From positions 1 through 45,595 of the forward strand of contig NZ_JAMFSB010000174.1 of NCBI RefSeq assembly GCF_026225065.1: a DNA stretch of 45,595 nucleotides, read 5' to 3'. Below, piece after piece: positions 17,717 to 26,095 of this stretch. Below the pieces are notes generated by a model that saw only the letters and a program-made list of their open reading frames with translations, did not search any database and was not told the origin of the DNA. Origin of the DNA: Paraburkholderia sp. Its GTDB lineage: Bacteria > Pseudomonadota > Gammaproteobacteria > Burkholderiales > Burkholderiaceae. The translations under genes and the position numbers were made by a program. Within the stretch, counting starts at the first letter, position 1. Each line of letters begins with the position of its first letter.

Positions 17717-18790
17717 ATGCCCCCACACAACACTGACGATGTCCGAATTCGAGAATTGAAAGAACTCACGCCGCCCGCCCATCTGATCCGCGAATTCGCC
17801 TGCGAAGAGTCAGTGTCGAACCTGATCTACCATTCGCGCCAGTCGATGCACCGTATCCTGCACGGCATGGAAGATCGTCTGATTGTCATCATCGGACCGT
17901 GCTCGATCCACGACACCAAGGCCGCGCTCGAATACGCAGGACGTCTGGTCGAACAGCGCAAGCGCTTCGCGGGCGAGCTCGAGATCGTGATGCGCGTGTA
18001 CTTCGAAAAGCCGCGTACGACGGTGGGCTGGAAGGGTCTCATCAACGACCCGCACATGGACAACAGCTTCAAGATCAACGACGGTCTGCGCACCGCGCGC
18101 GAACTGTTGCTGCGCATCAACGAACTCGGCCTGCCGGCCGGCACCGAATACCTCGACATGATCAGCCCGCAATACATCGCCGACCTGATCTCGTGGGGCG
18201 CAATCGGCGCGCGCACGACCGAGTCGCAGGTGCATCGCGAACTGGCCTCCGGCCTGTCATGTCCAGTGGGCTTCAAGAACGGCACCGATGGCAATGTGAA
18301 GATCGCCGTCGACGCCATCAAGGCCGCGTCGCAACCGCACCATTTCCTGTCGGTGACGAAGGGCGGTCACTCCGCGATCGTCTCGACGGCCGGCAATGAG
18401 GACTGCCACATCATCCTGCGCGGCGGCAAGACGCCGAACTACGACGCTGACAGCGTGAACGCCGCCTGCGCCGATATCGGCAAGGCAGGCCTCGCGGCGC
18501 GTCTGATGATCGACGCGAGCCACGCCAATAGCTCGAAGAAGCACGAGAACCAGATTCCAGTGTGCGCGGACATCGGCCGCCAGATCGCCGGCGGCGACGA
18601 GCGGATCATCGGCGTGATGGTGGAATCGCATCTGGTGGCCGGCCGCCAGGACCTGAAGGACGGCTGCGAGCTGACCTACGGCCAGAGCGTGACCGATGCC
18701 TGCATCGGCTGGGACGAAAGCCTCGGCGTTCTGGAAGGCCTCGCCGAAGCGGTCAAGCAGCGCCGCGTCGCGCGCGGCAGCGGGAATTAA
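17717..18790 (+). CDS. aroG: 3-deoxy-7-phosphoheptulonate (DAHP) synthase, class I
   Basis: Condenses phosphoenolpyruvate with erythrose 4-phosphate, the first committed step toward Phe, Tyr and Trp. The 357-residue product has IIGPCSIHD, the substrate loop VYFEKPRTTVGWKG, the conserved INDPHMDNSFKIN, KNGTDG, and the metal-site block LMIDASHANSSKKH. This is the AroF/AroG/AroH type, with the extra N-terminal segment (about 1-40) that carries feedback inhibition in the family; the effector cannot be told from sequence alone. The ATG at 17717 has GGAGA at 17706-17710. Expression is probably controlled by the aromatic attenuator in its leader. A hairpin at 18858-18893 may end the transcript. Confidence 0.96.
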   Translation: MPPHNTDDVRIRELKELTPPAHLIREFACEESVSNLIYHSRQSMHRILHGMEDRLIVIIGPCSIHDTKAALEYAGRLVEQRKRFAGELEIVMRVYFEKPRTTVGWKGLINDPHMDNSFKINDGLRTARELLLRINELGLPAGTEYLDMISPQYIADLISWGAIGARTTESQVHRELASGLSCPVGFKNGTDGNVKIAVDAIKAASQPHHFLSVTKGGHSAIVSTAGNEDCHIILRGGKTPNYDADSVNAACADIGKAGLAARLMIDASHANSSKKHENQIPVCADIGRQIAGGDERIIGVMVESHLVAGRQDLKDGCELTYGQSVTDACIGWDESLGVLEGLAEAVKQRRVARGSGN

Positions 18791-18857
18791 GCGGAAAGCG
18801 TCTACATGCTCGCCTGCATGCATTAGCACGGTCGCAAGCGCGATCGCCTACCTGCCA

Positions 18858-18893
18858 AAACGGCCCAACCGGCTTACGTCGGTCGGGCCGTTT
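18858..18893 (+). terminator. Probable aroG terminator
   Basis: AAACGGCCC (18858-18866) pairs with GGGCCGTTT (18885-18893), a 9-bp stem whose loop contains a further short CCG/CGG pairing. The T-tail is short (TTTCCCTTT), so termination may be moderate. Confidence 0.6.
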
Positions 18894-18976
18894 CCCTTTG
18901 CACTGGCCATTCGGCTGAATGTTCGTCCGCGTCACGTCCTTGTACTGTCACTACCCATGGTGGAAGCAGATGCATC

Positions 18977-19012
18977 TTGCTGCTTCTGGGTGACAGGTAT
19001 ATAATTTTATAC
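18977..19012 (+). promoter_or_regulatory. Promoter and palindromic operator of the toxin-antitoxin operon
   Basis: TTGCTG (18977-18982), a 17-bp spacer, and a perfect TATAAT (19000-19005). The inverted repeat GTATA-N6-TATAC (18997-19001 and 19008-19012) covers the -10 box. It is a natural site for autorepression by the antitoxin or the complex. Confidence 0.6.
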
Positions 19013-19024
19013 GTGAGGGCGTAC

Positions 19025-19369
19025 ATGCAGTGGGACAAAGAAATTCGCTGGGTGGGTTCAAGCTTTGGCGATTTATTGGCCTTTCCCGACGAGGCACGCC
19101 GGAAGGCCGGTTTCCAACTCAGTAAAGTCCAGGCAGGGCTTGAACCCGACGACTGGAAACCGTTTGCCGCCGTCGGCTCCGGTACGCGTGAAATCCGTAT
19201 CAATGAAGCCAACGGTATTTACCGGGTGATGTACGTGACGAAGTTCGTGGAGGCCATCTATGTGCTGCACTGCTTCCAGAAACAGAGCCAGGTCACGAGC
19301 CGGCACGACCGGGCTATTGCTGAGGCGCGCTATCGCGCAGTGTTCAACGAGACAAGGACATACCAATGA
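19025..19369 (+). CDS. HigB/RelE-superfamily toxin (phage Gp49-like, DUF891)
   Basis: A 114-residue basic protein with the RelE/HigB-like fold pattern: an N-terminal helix (FPDEARRKAGFQL), then strands with GSGTREIRI, YRVMYVTKF and IYVLHCFQKQSQ. These match the Gp49-like family of ribosome-dependent mRNA interferases. The C-terminal AEARYRAV helix is typical. I start at the ATG at 19025, which has GAGGG 7 nt upstream; an upstream extension of the frame reads through the promoter and is rejected. The stop overlaps the antitoxin ATG by 4 bp (ATGA), so translation is coupled. The toxin-first order is that of higBA. Catalytic residues in this family are variable, so activity is not proven. Confidence 0.85.
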   Translation: MQWDKEIRWVGSSFGDLLAFPDEARRKAGFQLSKVQAGLEPDDWKPFAAVGSGTREIRINEANGIYRVMYVTKFVEAIYVLHCFQKQSQVTSRHDRAIAEARYRAVFNETRTYQ

Positions 19370-19698
19370 CCATCGACACCAAAATCCGTCATGTGACGAA
19401 GCCGGGTGCAAACCTGTTCCTCGAGCTGGGTTTCCCCGCTGAGGAGGCTGCACGGCTGCACGCTGTATCGCAGAAAGAGATCAACGACACGCGGCTCCTC
19501 AAGGAACAGTTGATGACCGAACTGTCTACATGGATCGACGAACACCACCTGAAGCAGGCCGAAGCCGCCGAGATCCTGATGGTGTCGCGCCCGCGCGTGT
19601 CGGACGTGGTGAACAAGAAGACCACCAAATTCACCATCGACACGCTGGTCGAAATGATGAGCCGGATCGGCAAGCCGGTCACGCTGGAGATCGGCTAA
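19366..19698 (+). CDS. HigA-like antitoxin with XRE helix-turn-helix
   Basis: A 110-residue protein that overlaps the toxin gene by 4 bp. The C-terminal half carries a helix-turn-helix of the XRE type: LKQAEAAEILMVSRPRVSDV with the following NKKTTKFTIDTLVEMM (about residues 59-95). The N-terminal half (LELGFPAEEAARLHA) is the segment expected to wrap the toxin. This is the HigA2 type of antitoxin, also called helix-turn-helix domain protein XRE. It probably represses its own promoter through the palindrome at 18997-19012. Genomic placement between aroG and a cobalamin gene, without mobile elements, suggests a small horizontally moving pair. Confidence 0.85.
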   Translation: MTIDTKIRHVTKPGANLFLELGFPAEEAARLHAVSQKEINDTRLLKEQLMTELSTWIDEHHLKQAEAAEILMVSRPRVSDVVNKKTTKFTIDTLVEMMSRIGKPVTLEIG

Positions 19699-19760
19699 GG
19701 CGCTTCGCACCTCTCTTCGCTGCTTGCGTTGCGCGGCTTATATCGCTGCGTCCGGGCTGC

Positions 19761-20315
19761 TTACTTCGCGCCGCGCTCGTGCTGCCAGAGCACGTCGCTA
19801 CCGCCATCCACGCGATTCAACACGCGCGCCAGCACAAACAGCAGATCGGACAGGCGGTTCACATATTGACGAGGCGCAGCATTAATCGCGTCGTTCTGGC
19901 CGAGCGCCACGATGGCACGTTCGGCGCGGCGGCACACCGTCCGGCAGACATGCGCGAGCGCCGCTGAACGCGAGCCGCCAGGCAAGATGAATTCCTTCAG
20001 CGGCGGTAATGTCGCGTTGTAGGCATCAAGCCAGCCGTCGAGCCGGGCCAGGTGCTTGTCCGTGATTATCGTATGGCCCGGAATGCAGAGCTCGCCGCCC
20101 AGGTCGAACAGGTCGTGCTGGATGGCGGTCAGCGCCGAGCGCACGTTCTCAGGCAGGGTTTCGCACAGCAACACGCCGAGATTCGAGTTCAGCTCATCCA
20201 CCTCGCCAATGGCTGTGATTCGCGCGTCGTCCTTGCGGACACGGCGGCCGTCGCCGAGCCCCGTGGTGCCGTCGTCGCCCGTCCGGGTGGCAATCTTGCT
20301 CAAGCGGTGACCCAT
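19761..20315 (-). CDS. ATP:cob(I)alamin adenosyltransferase, PduO/MMAB type
   Basis: Transfers adenosyl from ATP to cob(I)alamin to make coenzyme B12. The 184-residue product has the N-terminal ATP loop TRTGDDGTTGLGDG, the helical core with AIGEVDELNSNLG, the conserved FILPGGS, and the signature RTVCRRAERAIVAL with downstream YVNRLSDLLFVLAR. This is the PduO/MMAB fold, not the CobA/BtuR fold. It stands alone on the minus strand, convergent with the antitoxin gene and divergent from the FAD oxidase. No adenosylcobalamin riboswitch was recognised in the 185-bp upstream spacer, which does hold a 12-bp direct repeat (20424-20435 and 20443-20454). Confidence 0.93.
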   Translation of the reverse strand: MGHRLSKIATRTGDDGTTGLGDGRRVRKDDARITAIGEVDELNSNLGVLLCETLPENVRSALTAIQHDLFDLGGELCIPGHTIITDKHLARLDGWLDAYNATLPPLKEFILPGGSRSAALAHVCRTVCRRAERAIVALGQNDAINAAPRQYVNRLSDLLFVLARVLNRVDGGSDVLWQHERGAK

Positions 20316-20500
20316 GATATGCGCCGTCCTTTCAGTGTGGGATGCCTTCTCGTAGCTGCCTGCCCGATGCCGGGTCCCGATGTCGCGGCCATTATAGGTT
20401 CGGCTAGCCGGCGAGGCGCCGCGGTTCGGCGTAAAGCCCGGCGTTCGGCGTAAAATGAATCAGAAGCTACAGACGCCAAGCCCGTCATCAGGAGACACGT

Positions 20501-21916
20501 GTGAATCATCCCGCGCCGCCGGCACCGTTGCGCCGCCCCTTCCCCGCTGAACTCCTCACTTCGCTCAAATCTGCCTTTGGCGAGCGGGTTTCGATCGCCG
20601 AAGCCGTGCGCGCCCATCATGGCCGTGACGAATCGCCGTTCGATCCGCAATTGCCTGACGCCGTAGTATTCGCGCGCAATACGGAAGAGGTGCAGGCCAT
20701 CGTCAGATTATGCGGCCAACATGGTGTGCCGATCATTCCCTACGGCAACGGGTCGTCGCTGGAAGGGCATCTGCTGGCAGTACAGGGCGGCGTGTCGATC
20801 GACCTGTCGGAGATGAACAAGGTCCTGTCGATTAACGCAGAAGACCTCACCGTCACCGTCGAGCCGGGCATTTCACGCAAACAACTGAACGAGGCGCTGC
20901 GCGACACAGGCCTGTTTTTCCCGATCGATCCCGGCGCGGATGCCAGCATCGGCGGCATGTCGGCGACGCGTGCATCGGGTACCAACGCTGTGCGCTACGG
21001 CACGATGCGCGAGAACGTGCTCGGCCTCACCGTCGTGCTGGCGGACGGCCGTCTCATCAAGACCGGCACGCGGGCACGCAAGTCGGCGGCCGGGTACGAC
21101 CTGACGCGCCTCTTTGTCGGCTCGGAAGGCACGCTCGGCGTCATCACCGAAATCACCTTGCGGCTTTATCCGCAACCGGAGGCCGTCTCGGCAGCGGTAT
21201 GCACGTTTCCTTCGATGGGCGATGCCGTGCGCGCCGTCATCGAGACCATCCAGATGGGTGTGCCGATTGCACGCGTGGAGTTCGTGGACTCGCTCGCCAT
21301 CCGCTCGATCAACCGCCACTCGAACCTCACGCTGCGCGAGGCGCCCACGCTCTTCTTCGAATTCCACGGCACCGAGTCCGGCGTAAAGGAACAGGCGGAA
21401 ACGGTGCAGGAAATCACCGCGCAGAACGCTGGTGAAGGCTTCGAATGGGCCACCCGTCCGGAAGACCGCAGCCGTCTGTGGAACGCCCGGCACAACGCCT
21501 ACTTCGCGATGTTGCAGCTGAAGCCGGGCTGCCGCGCAGTCACCACCGACGTCTGCGTGCCAATCTCGCGGCTCGCGGAATGCGTGGTCGAAACGGAGCA
21601 GGACCTGCTGGCCTCGCCGCTGCCCTGCCCGATCGTCGGTCATGTGGGTGACGGCAATTTCCACGTCGCTATCCTGATCGACCCGACCAAGCCCGAAGAG
21701 CTCGCGGAAGCCGAGCGGCTCAACCAGCGCATCGTGCAGCGCGCGCTGCGGATGGACGGCACCTGCACGGGCGAACACGGGGTCGGGTTGCACAAGATGG
21801 GCTTCCTGCTGGAAGAGCACGGTGAGGTCGCCGTCGATACCATGCGTTCGATCAAGCACGCACTCGACCCGCGTAACCTCATGAATCCCGGCAAGATTTT
21901 CGCGTGGGCCGCTTAG
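20501..21916 (+). CDS. FAD-linked D-2-hydroxyacid dehydrogenase (D-lactate dehydrogenase/GlcD family)
   Basis: A 471-residue flavoprotein of the FAD-binding type 4 family. It has the N-terminal p-cresol-methylhydroxylase-type FAD domain (IIPYGNGSSLEGH, IDPGADASIGGM, LFVGSEGTLGVITEI) and the C-terminal oxidase domain with GHVGDGNFHVAI and CTGEHGVGLHKMGF, whose His residues are typical of D-lactate and glycolate dehydrogenases. Members oxidise D-lactate or a similar D-2-hydroxyacid and pass electrons to a cytochrome or quinone. The start is the GTG at 20501, with AGGAG at 20490-20494. It is followed by glcD on the same strand, with a 100-bp gap. The specific substrate is uncertain: D-lactate is the leading option. 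Confidence 0.88.
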   Translation: MNHPAPPAPLRRPFPAELLTSLKSAFGERVSIAEAVRAHHGRDESPFDPQLPDAVVFARNTEEVQAIVRLCGQHGVPIIPYGNGSSLEGHLLAVQGGVSIDLSEMNKVLSINAEDLTVTVEPGISRKQLNEALRDTGLFFPIDPGADASIGGMSATRASGTNAVRYGTMRENVLGLTVVLADGRLIKTGTRARKSAAGYDLTRLFVGSEGTLGVITEITLRLYPQPEAVSAAVCTFPSMGDAVRAVIETIQMGVPIARVEFVDSLAIRSINRHSNLTLREAPTLFFEFHGTESGVKEQAETVQEITAQNAGEGFEWATRPEDRSRLWNARHNAYFAMLQLKPGCRAVTTDVCVPISRLAECVVETEQDLLASPLPCPIVGHVGDGNFHVAILIDPTKPEELAEAERLNQRIVQRALRMDGTCTGEHGVGLHKMGFLLEEHGEVAVDTMRSIKHALDPRNLMNPGKIFAWAA

Positions 21917-22016
21917 GGCACCGATAGGTCACCCCATAGGCCGCCCCGCTGGCACCTGAAATACCTCGCGCGGCAAACCCGCGCGCCCGGCGCACCGGAG
22001 TACGAGGAGAGGAAAC

Positions 22017-23510
22017 ATGAATGCACCCGCCGAGCTGTCGGCTGAAGTGCTCGCGCAGCGCCAACGCGAGGTCGTGCAGGCACTGATGGCCGTGCTGCCG
22101 ACCCATTGTCTGCTGTATCGCGAGGAAGACACCGTCGCCTACGAGTGCGACGGCCTTGCGGCATACCGCCGGCTGCCGCTCGCTGTGGCGTTGCCGGAAA
22201 CCGAATCGCAGGTGCAGCGGATCGTGCAGATCTGCCACCGGCTCGACGTGCCCATCGTCCCGCGCGGCGCCGGCACGGGGCTGTCGGGCGGCGCCATGCC
22301 GATCCGCCACGGCGTGGTGGTATCGCTGGCACGCTTCCGGAAAATCGTGGAAGTGGACTCGTACGCGCGCACCGCGACCGTTCAGCCGGGCGTGCGCAAC
22401 CTCGCCATCTCCGAGGCGGCTGCGCCCTACGGGCTCTACTACGCACCCGATCCTTCTTCGCAGATCGCCTGCACGATCGGCGGCAACGTTTCGGAAAATT
22501 CCGGCGGGGTCCATTGCCTCAAGTACGGTCTCACCGTGCACAACGTCCTGCGCGTGCGGGCCGTTACGATGGAAGGCGAAGTGGTCGAGTTCGGCTCACT
22601 CGCGCCCGATGCGCCGGGGCTCGATCTGCTGGCCGTGATGATCGGCAGCGAAGGCATGTTCGCCATCGTCACCGAAATCACCGTCAAGCTGATCCCCAAG
22701 CCGCAGACCGCACAGGTCATCATGGCGAGTTTCGACGACGTGGTGAAAGGCGGCGATGCGGTCGCCGGCATCATCGCAGCGGGCATCATTCCGGCCGGAC
22801 TGGAAATGATGGACAAACCCGCGACGCGCGCCGTCGAGGAGTTCGTCAAGGCCGGATACGACCTGGACGCTGCCGCGATTCTCCTATGCGAATCGGACGG
22901 CACGACTGAAGAAGTGGCCGACGAAATCGTCCGCATGACGGCCGTGCTGCGCGAACAGGGCGCGACGCGCATCCAGATCTCCCGCTCCGAGCAGGAACGT
23001 CTGCGCTTTTGGTCCGGACGCAAGAATGCGTTCCCGGCCGCGGGCCGCATTTCGCCCGATTACTACTGCATGGACGGCACCGTGCCGCGCCGCAGTATCG
23101 GGCCGTTGCTCGCACGCATCGAAGCGATGGAGAAAAAGTATCAGTTGCGCTGCATGAACGTTTTCCATGCCGGCGACGGCAACATGCACCCGCTGATCCT
23201 GTTCAACGGCAACGATATGGACGAGTGGCACCGGGCCGAGGCGTTCGGCAGCGATATCCTCGAGACCTGCGTCGAACTGGGCGGGACCGTGACGGGCGAG
23301 CATGGCGTGGGCATAGAAAAAATCAATTCGATGTGCGTGCAGTTCTCACCCGAGGAGCGCGATGCGTTCCATGCGGTCAAGCGGGCTTTCGACCCGCCCG
23401 GCCTGCTGAACCCTGACAAAGGCATCCCGACGCGGGCCCGCTGCGCCGAATACGGCAAGATGCATGTTCGCGGCGGATTACTGCCGCATCCGGACCTGCC
23501 GCGGTTTTAG
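22017..23510 (+). CDS. glcD: Glycolate oxidase subunit GlcD
   Basis: The FAD subunit of the membrane-associated glycolate oxidase, which converts glycolate to glyoxylate. The 497-residue product has VPRGAGTGLSGGAMP (FAD domain), CTIGGNVSENSGGVHCLKYG, GSEGMFAIVTEI, and the C-terminal FHAGDGNMHPL and TGEHGVGIEK motifs. Length matches Escherichia coli GlcD. The ATG at 22017 has a strong GAGGAGAGG site just before it. It is followed by glcE and glcF on the plus strand. The order glcD-glcE-glcF is standard; no glcC-type regulator, glcG or glcB is nearby. Confidence 0.94.
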   Translation: MNAPAELSAEVLAQRQREVVQALMAVLPTHCLLYREEDTVAYECDGLAAYRRLPLAVALPETESQVQRIVQICHRLDVPIVPRGAGTGLSGGAMPIRHGVVVSLARFRKIVEVDSYARTATVQPGVRNLAISEAAAPYGLYYAPDPSSQIACTIGGNVSENSGGVHCLKYGLTVHNVLRVRAVTMEGEVVEFGSLAPDAPGLDLLAVMIGSEGMFAIVTEITVKLIPKPQTAQVIMASFDDVVKGGDAVAGIIAAGIIPAGLEMMDKPATRAVEEFVKAGYDLDAAAILLCESDGTTEEVADEIVRMTAVLREQGATRIQISRSEQERLRFWSGRKNAFPAAGRISPDYYCMDGTVPRRSIGPLLARIEAMEKKYQLRCMNVFHAGDGNMHPLILFNGNDMDEWHRAEAFGSDILETCVELGGTVTGEHGVGIEKINSMCVQFSPEERDAFHAVKRAFDPPGLLNPDKGIPTRARCAEYGKMHVRGGLLPHPDLPRF

Positions 23511-23645
23511 GGCTTCCGGCAGACGCCATCGGCGAGCGCGGAAGGCGCGGCGAGCGGACACGGACACGAACACACCGCTCCCGCAGGCCGCCCTGCTCGC
23601 CATTCGGACCCCGCCTCCGGACAACCGCTAGGGGTCCGCTCCGGG

Positions 23646-23673
23646 TTGTCAGTCGGTCCCCGCCCGGTACAAT
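23646..23673 (+). promoter_or_regulatory. Promoter-like sequence before glcE
   Basis: TTGTCA (23646-23651), 16 bp, TACAAT (23668-23673), only 28 bp before the glcE ATG. A GC-rich hairpin (23605-23612 with 23631-23638) lies just upstream of it. glcE and glcF may therefore be transcribed apart from glcD. Confidence 0.5.
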
Positions 23674-23701
23674 CGAGCAAAACACAACGACGCAGGACAA
23701 C

Positions 23702-24790
23702 ATGGAAGAGGACGACACCGTCGCCGCATGGTCCGAACGTATCCGTTCGGCCACCGCCGAAGGCCGGCCGCTACGCATTCGCGGCGGTGGCACCAAGGAC
23801 TGGTACGGGCAGACGCTGGAGGGAGACATCCTCGACACGCGTGCGCATCGCGGCATCATTGCTTATGACCCGGCCGAACTGGTCATCACGGCGCGCGCCG
23901 GCACGCCATTGCTGGAAATCGAGGCCGCGCTGGCCGACCACGCCCAGATGCTGCCCTTCGAGCCGCCCCATTTCGGCCCCAGCGCCACCTTGGGCGGCTG
24001 CATTGCGGCCGGGATCGCCGGGCCGCGCCGTCCATCGACCGGCGCCCCACGCGACTTCGTGCTGGGCGCGGTCATCATGAACGGCCAGGGCCAGGTGCTG
24101 CACTTCGGCGGCCAGGTAGTGAAGAACGTGGCCGGCTACGACGTGTCGCGGCTGCTGGCGGGCTCACTCGGCACGCTTGGACTGATCCTCGAACTATCGA
24201 TCAAGGTGCTGCCGCTGCAGCAGGCCGAAGCCACCCTCAAGTTCGACATGAATGGCACCGACGCGGTCCGCAAGCTCAACGAGTGGGGCGGCCGCCCGCT
24301 GCCGATCACGGCCAGCGCCTGGCGCCATGGCACGCTCGCCGTGCGCCTCGGCGGCGCCGAAGCGGCGGTCAAATCGGCGCGCTCGGCGCTCGGCGGCGAA
24401 GTGGTCGACGCGGTCGAGGCCGAACGTTTCTGGGCCGGTCTGCGCGAGCAAACCGACCCCTTCTTCGCGGCCATCGCGCCAAAGGCTGCGCTCTGGCGCC
24501 TCGCGCTGCCATCGATTACCGAGCCGCTGCAGCTACCCGGCGCCCAGTTGATGGAATGGGGCGGCGGCCAGCGCTGGTGGATTACCGACACCGATGCGCA
24601 AACCGTGCGCATCAGCGCCAAACAGGCCGGCGGCCACGCAACGATTTTCCGCACCGGGCAAAACTACGACCGCAGTGCGGGGGTGTTCACACCGCTGCCC
24701 GCACCGTTGATGAAAATCCATCGTGGCCTGAAGGCCGCTTTCGACCCAGCCCGCATTTTCAATCGCGGCCGCTTGTACCCCGACTTCTGA
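23702..24790 (+). CDS. glcE: Glycolate oxidase subunit GlcE (FAD-binding)
   Basis: A 362-residue second flavin-domain subunit of glycolate oxidase. It shows the reduced FAD type 4 fold: LRIRGGGTKDWYG, FGPSATLGGCIAAGI, NVAGYDVSRLLAGSLGTLGL, and ends with AFDPARIFNRGRLYPDF. It lacks the long oxidase domain seen in GlcD, as is normal for GlcE. It is 192 bp after glcD and 8 bp before glcF, so glcE and glcF are closely coupled. A separate promoter appears to lie immediately upstream. Confidence 0.93.
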   Translation: MEEDDTVAAWSERIRSATAEGRPLRIRGGGTKDWYGQTLEGDILDTRAHRGIIAYDPAELVITARAGTPLLEIEAALADHAQMLPFEPPHFGPSATLGGCIAAGIAGPRRPSTGAPRDFVLGAVIMNGQGQVLHFGGQVVKNVAGYDVSRLLAGSLGTLGLILELSIKVLPLQQAEATLKFDMNGTDAVRKLNEWGGRPLPITASAWRHGTLAVRLGGAEAAVKSARSALGGEVVDAVEAERFWAGLREQTDPFFAAIAPKAALWRLALPSITEPLQLPGAQLMEWGGGQRWWITDTDAQTVRISAKQAGGHATIFRTGQNYDRSAGVFTPLPAPLMKIHRGLKAAFDPARIFNRGRLYPDF

Positions 24791-24797
24791 GCGCGCG

Positions 24798-26024
24798 ATG
24801 CAAACCAACCTCGCCGACTTCATTCGCGACACCGCTGACGGCATCGATGCAGAATCGATCCTGCGCAAGTGCGTGCATTGCGGCTTCTGCACGGCCACCT
24901 GTCCCACCTACCAGCTGCTCGGCGACGAGCTCGACGGCCCGCGTGGACGCATCTATCTGATCAAGCAGATGGTCGAAGGCGCGGAGGTAACGCGTAGCAC
25001 GCAAACACACCTGGACCGCTGTCTGACCTGCCGCAATTGCGAGACCACTTGCCCGTCGGGCGTGCAGTATGGACGGCTGGTGGAAATCGGCCGCAAGATC
25101 ACCGAAGAAAAGGTCACGCGGCCCTTCGGTCAACGGCTGCTGCGGCGCTTGCTGGCGAGCGTCGTGCCGAATAGCGCACTATTCACGCCGGCCATGCGGC
25201 TCGGCCAGCACGTGCGCGCGTTCCTGCCCAAAAAGCTGCGCGACAAGGTGCCGGCGCGCCAGCGTCCGCTCGAATGGCCGGCGAAGAAGCACGCGCGCAA
25301 GATGCTGATGCTCGCAGGATGCGTGCAGCCATCGATGATGCCGAACGTCAATATCGCCACGGCACGCGTACTCGATGCGCTCGGCGTGGAGACGATCGTG
25401 GCCCCGGAAGCCGGCTGCTGTGGCGCGATTCGTCTGCATCTCGGCTACAACGACGAAGCACTAGACGATATCCGCGCCAATATCGACGCCTGGTGGCCGT
25501 ACGTCGAGCAAGGCACGGAGGCGATCGTGATGAACGCCTCCGGGTGCGGTGCGACCGTCAAGGAATACGGACATCTGCTGCGCGACGATCCGGTGTATGC
25601 CGAGAAAGCACAGCGCATCACGGAGATGACGCGCGATATCTCCGAGGTCCTGCCCGAGTTCGAGGAAGCGCTTGTTGCGGTGACGCGCCGCCGCTCGGTG
25701 CATACCGTGGCGTTCCACCCGCCCTGCACACTGCAGCACGGTCAGCAGTTGCGCGGGAACGTCGAACACCTTCTCACGGCGCTCGGTATCGAAGTGCGGC
25801 TGCCGGTCGACAGCCATCTGTGCTGCGGCTCAGCGGGCACGTATTCGCTGACGCAACCGGCGCTATCGTACGCGTTGCGCGACCAGAAGCTCGAAAAATT
25901 GCAGGCGCAGGAGCCACAGGTGATCGTATCGGCTAACGTCGGCTGTATCGCCCATCTGCAAAGCGGCACGTCGACGCCGGTGGCGCACTGGATCGAACTG
26001 GTCGAGCACATGCTGTACGCGTGA
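24798..26024 (+). CDS. glcF: Glycolate oxidase iron-sulfur subunit GlcF
   Basis: Carries electrons from the flavin subunits to the quinone pool. The 408-residue product has two 4Fe-4S ferredoxin motifs, CVHCGFCTATCP (Cys25, 28, 31, 35) and CLTCRNCETTCP (Cys75, 78, 81, 85). These are followed by two CCG domains (GCCGAIRLHL and CCGSAGTYSL) typical of heterodisulfide-reductase-like iron-sulfur subunits. All cysteine positions are intact. It starts 8 bp after the glcE stop. With glcD and glcE this completes a glycolate oxidase. Confidence 0.95.
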   Translation: MQTNLADFIRDTADGIDAESILRKCVHCGFCTATCPTYQLLGDELDGPRGRIYLIKQMVEGAEVTRSTQTHLDRCLTCRNCETTCPSGVQYGRLVEIGRKITEEKVTRPFGQRLLRRLLASVVPNSALFTPAMRLGQHVRAFLPKKLRDKVPARQRPLEWPAKKHARKMLMLAGCVQPSMMPNVNIATARVLDALGVETIVAPEAGCCGAIRLHLGYNDEALDDIRANIDAWWPYVEQGTEAIVMNASGCGATVKEYGHLLRDDPVYAEKAQRITEMTRDISEVLPEFEEALVAVTRRRSVHTVAFHPPCTLQHGQQLRGNVEHLLTALGIEVRLPVDSHLCCGSAGTYSLTQPALSYALRDQKLEKLQAQEPQVIVSANVGCIAHLQSGTSTPVAHWIELVEHMLYA

Positions 26025-26095
26025 GGGGCAAAGTGGGGAGCGCGGGTCCGTATAATCGGGTACATCGCCTCCGCGCAGATTTCTTCTGACGTCTC

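Noticed and set aside
23605..23649. Hairpins before glcE as a riboswitch or terminator
   Set aside because: Stem of 8 bp with an 18-nt loop and no T-run; alternative pairings are weak, so no regulator can be named.
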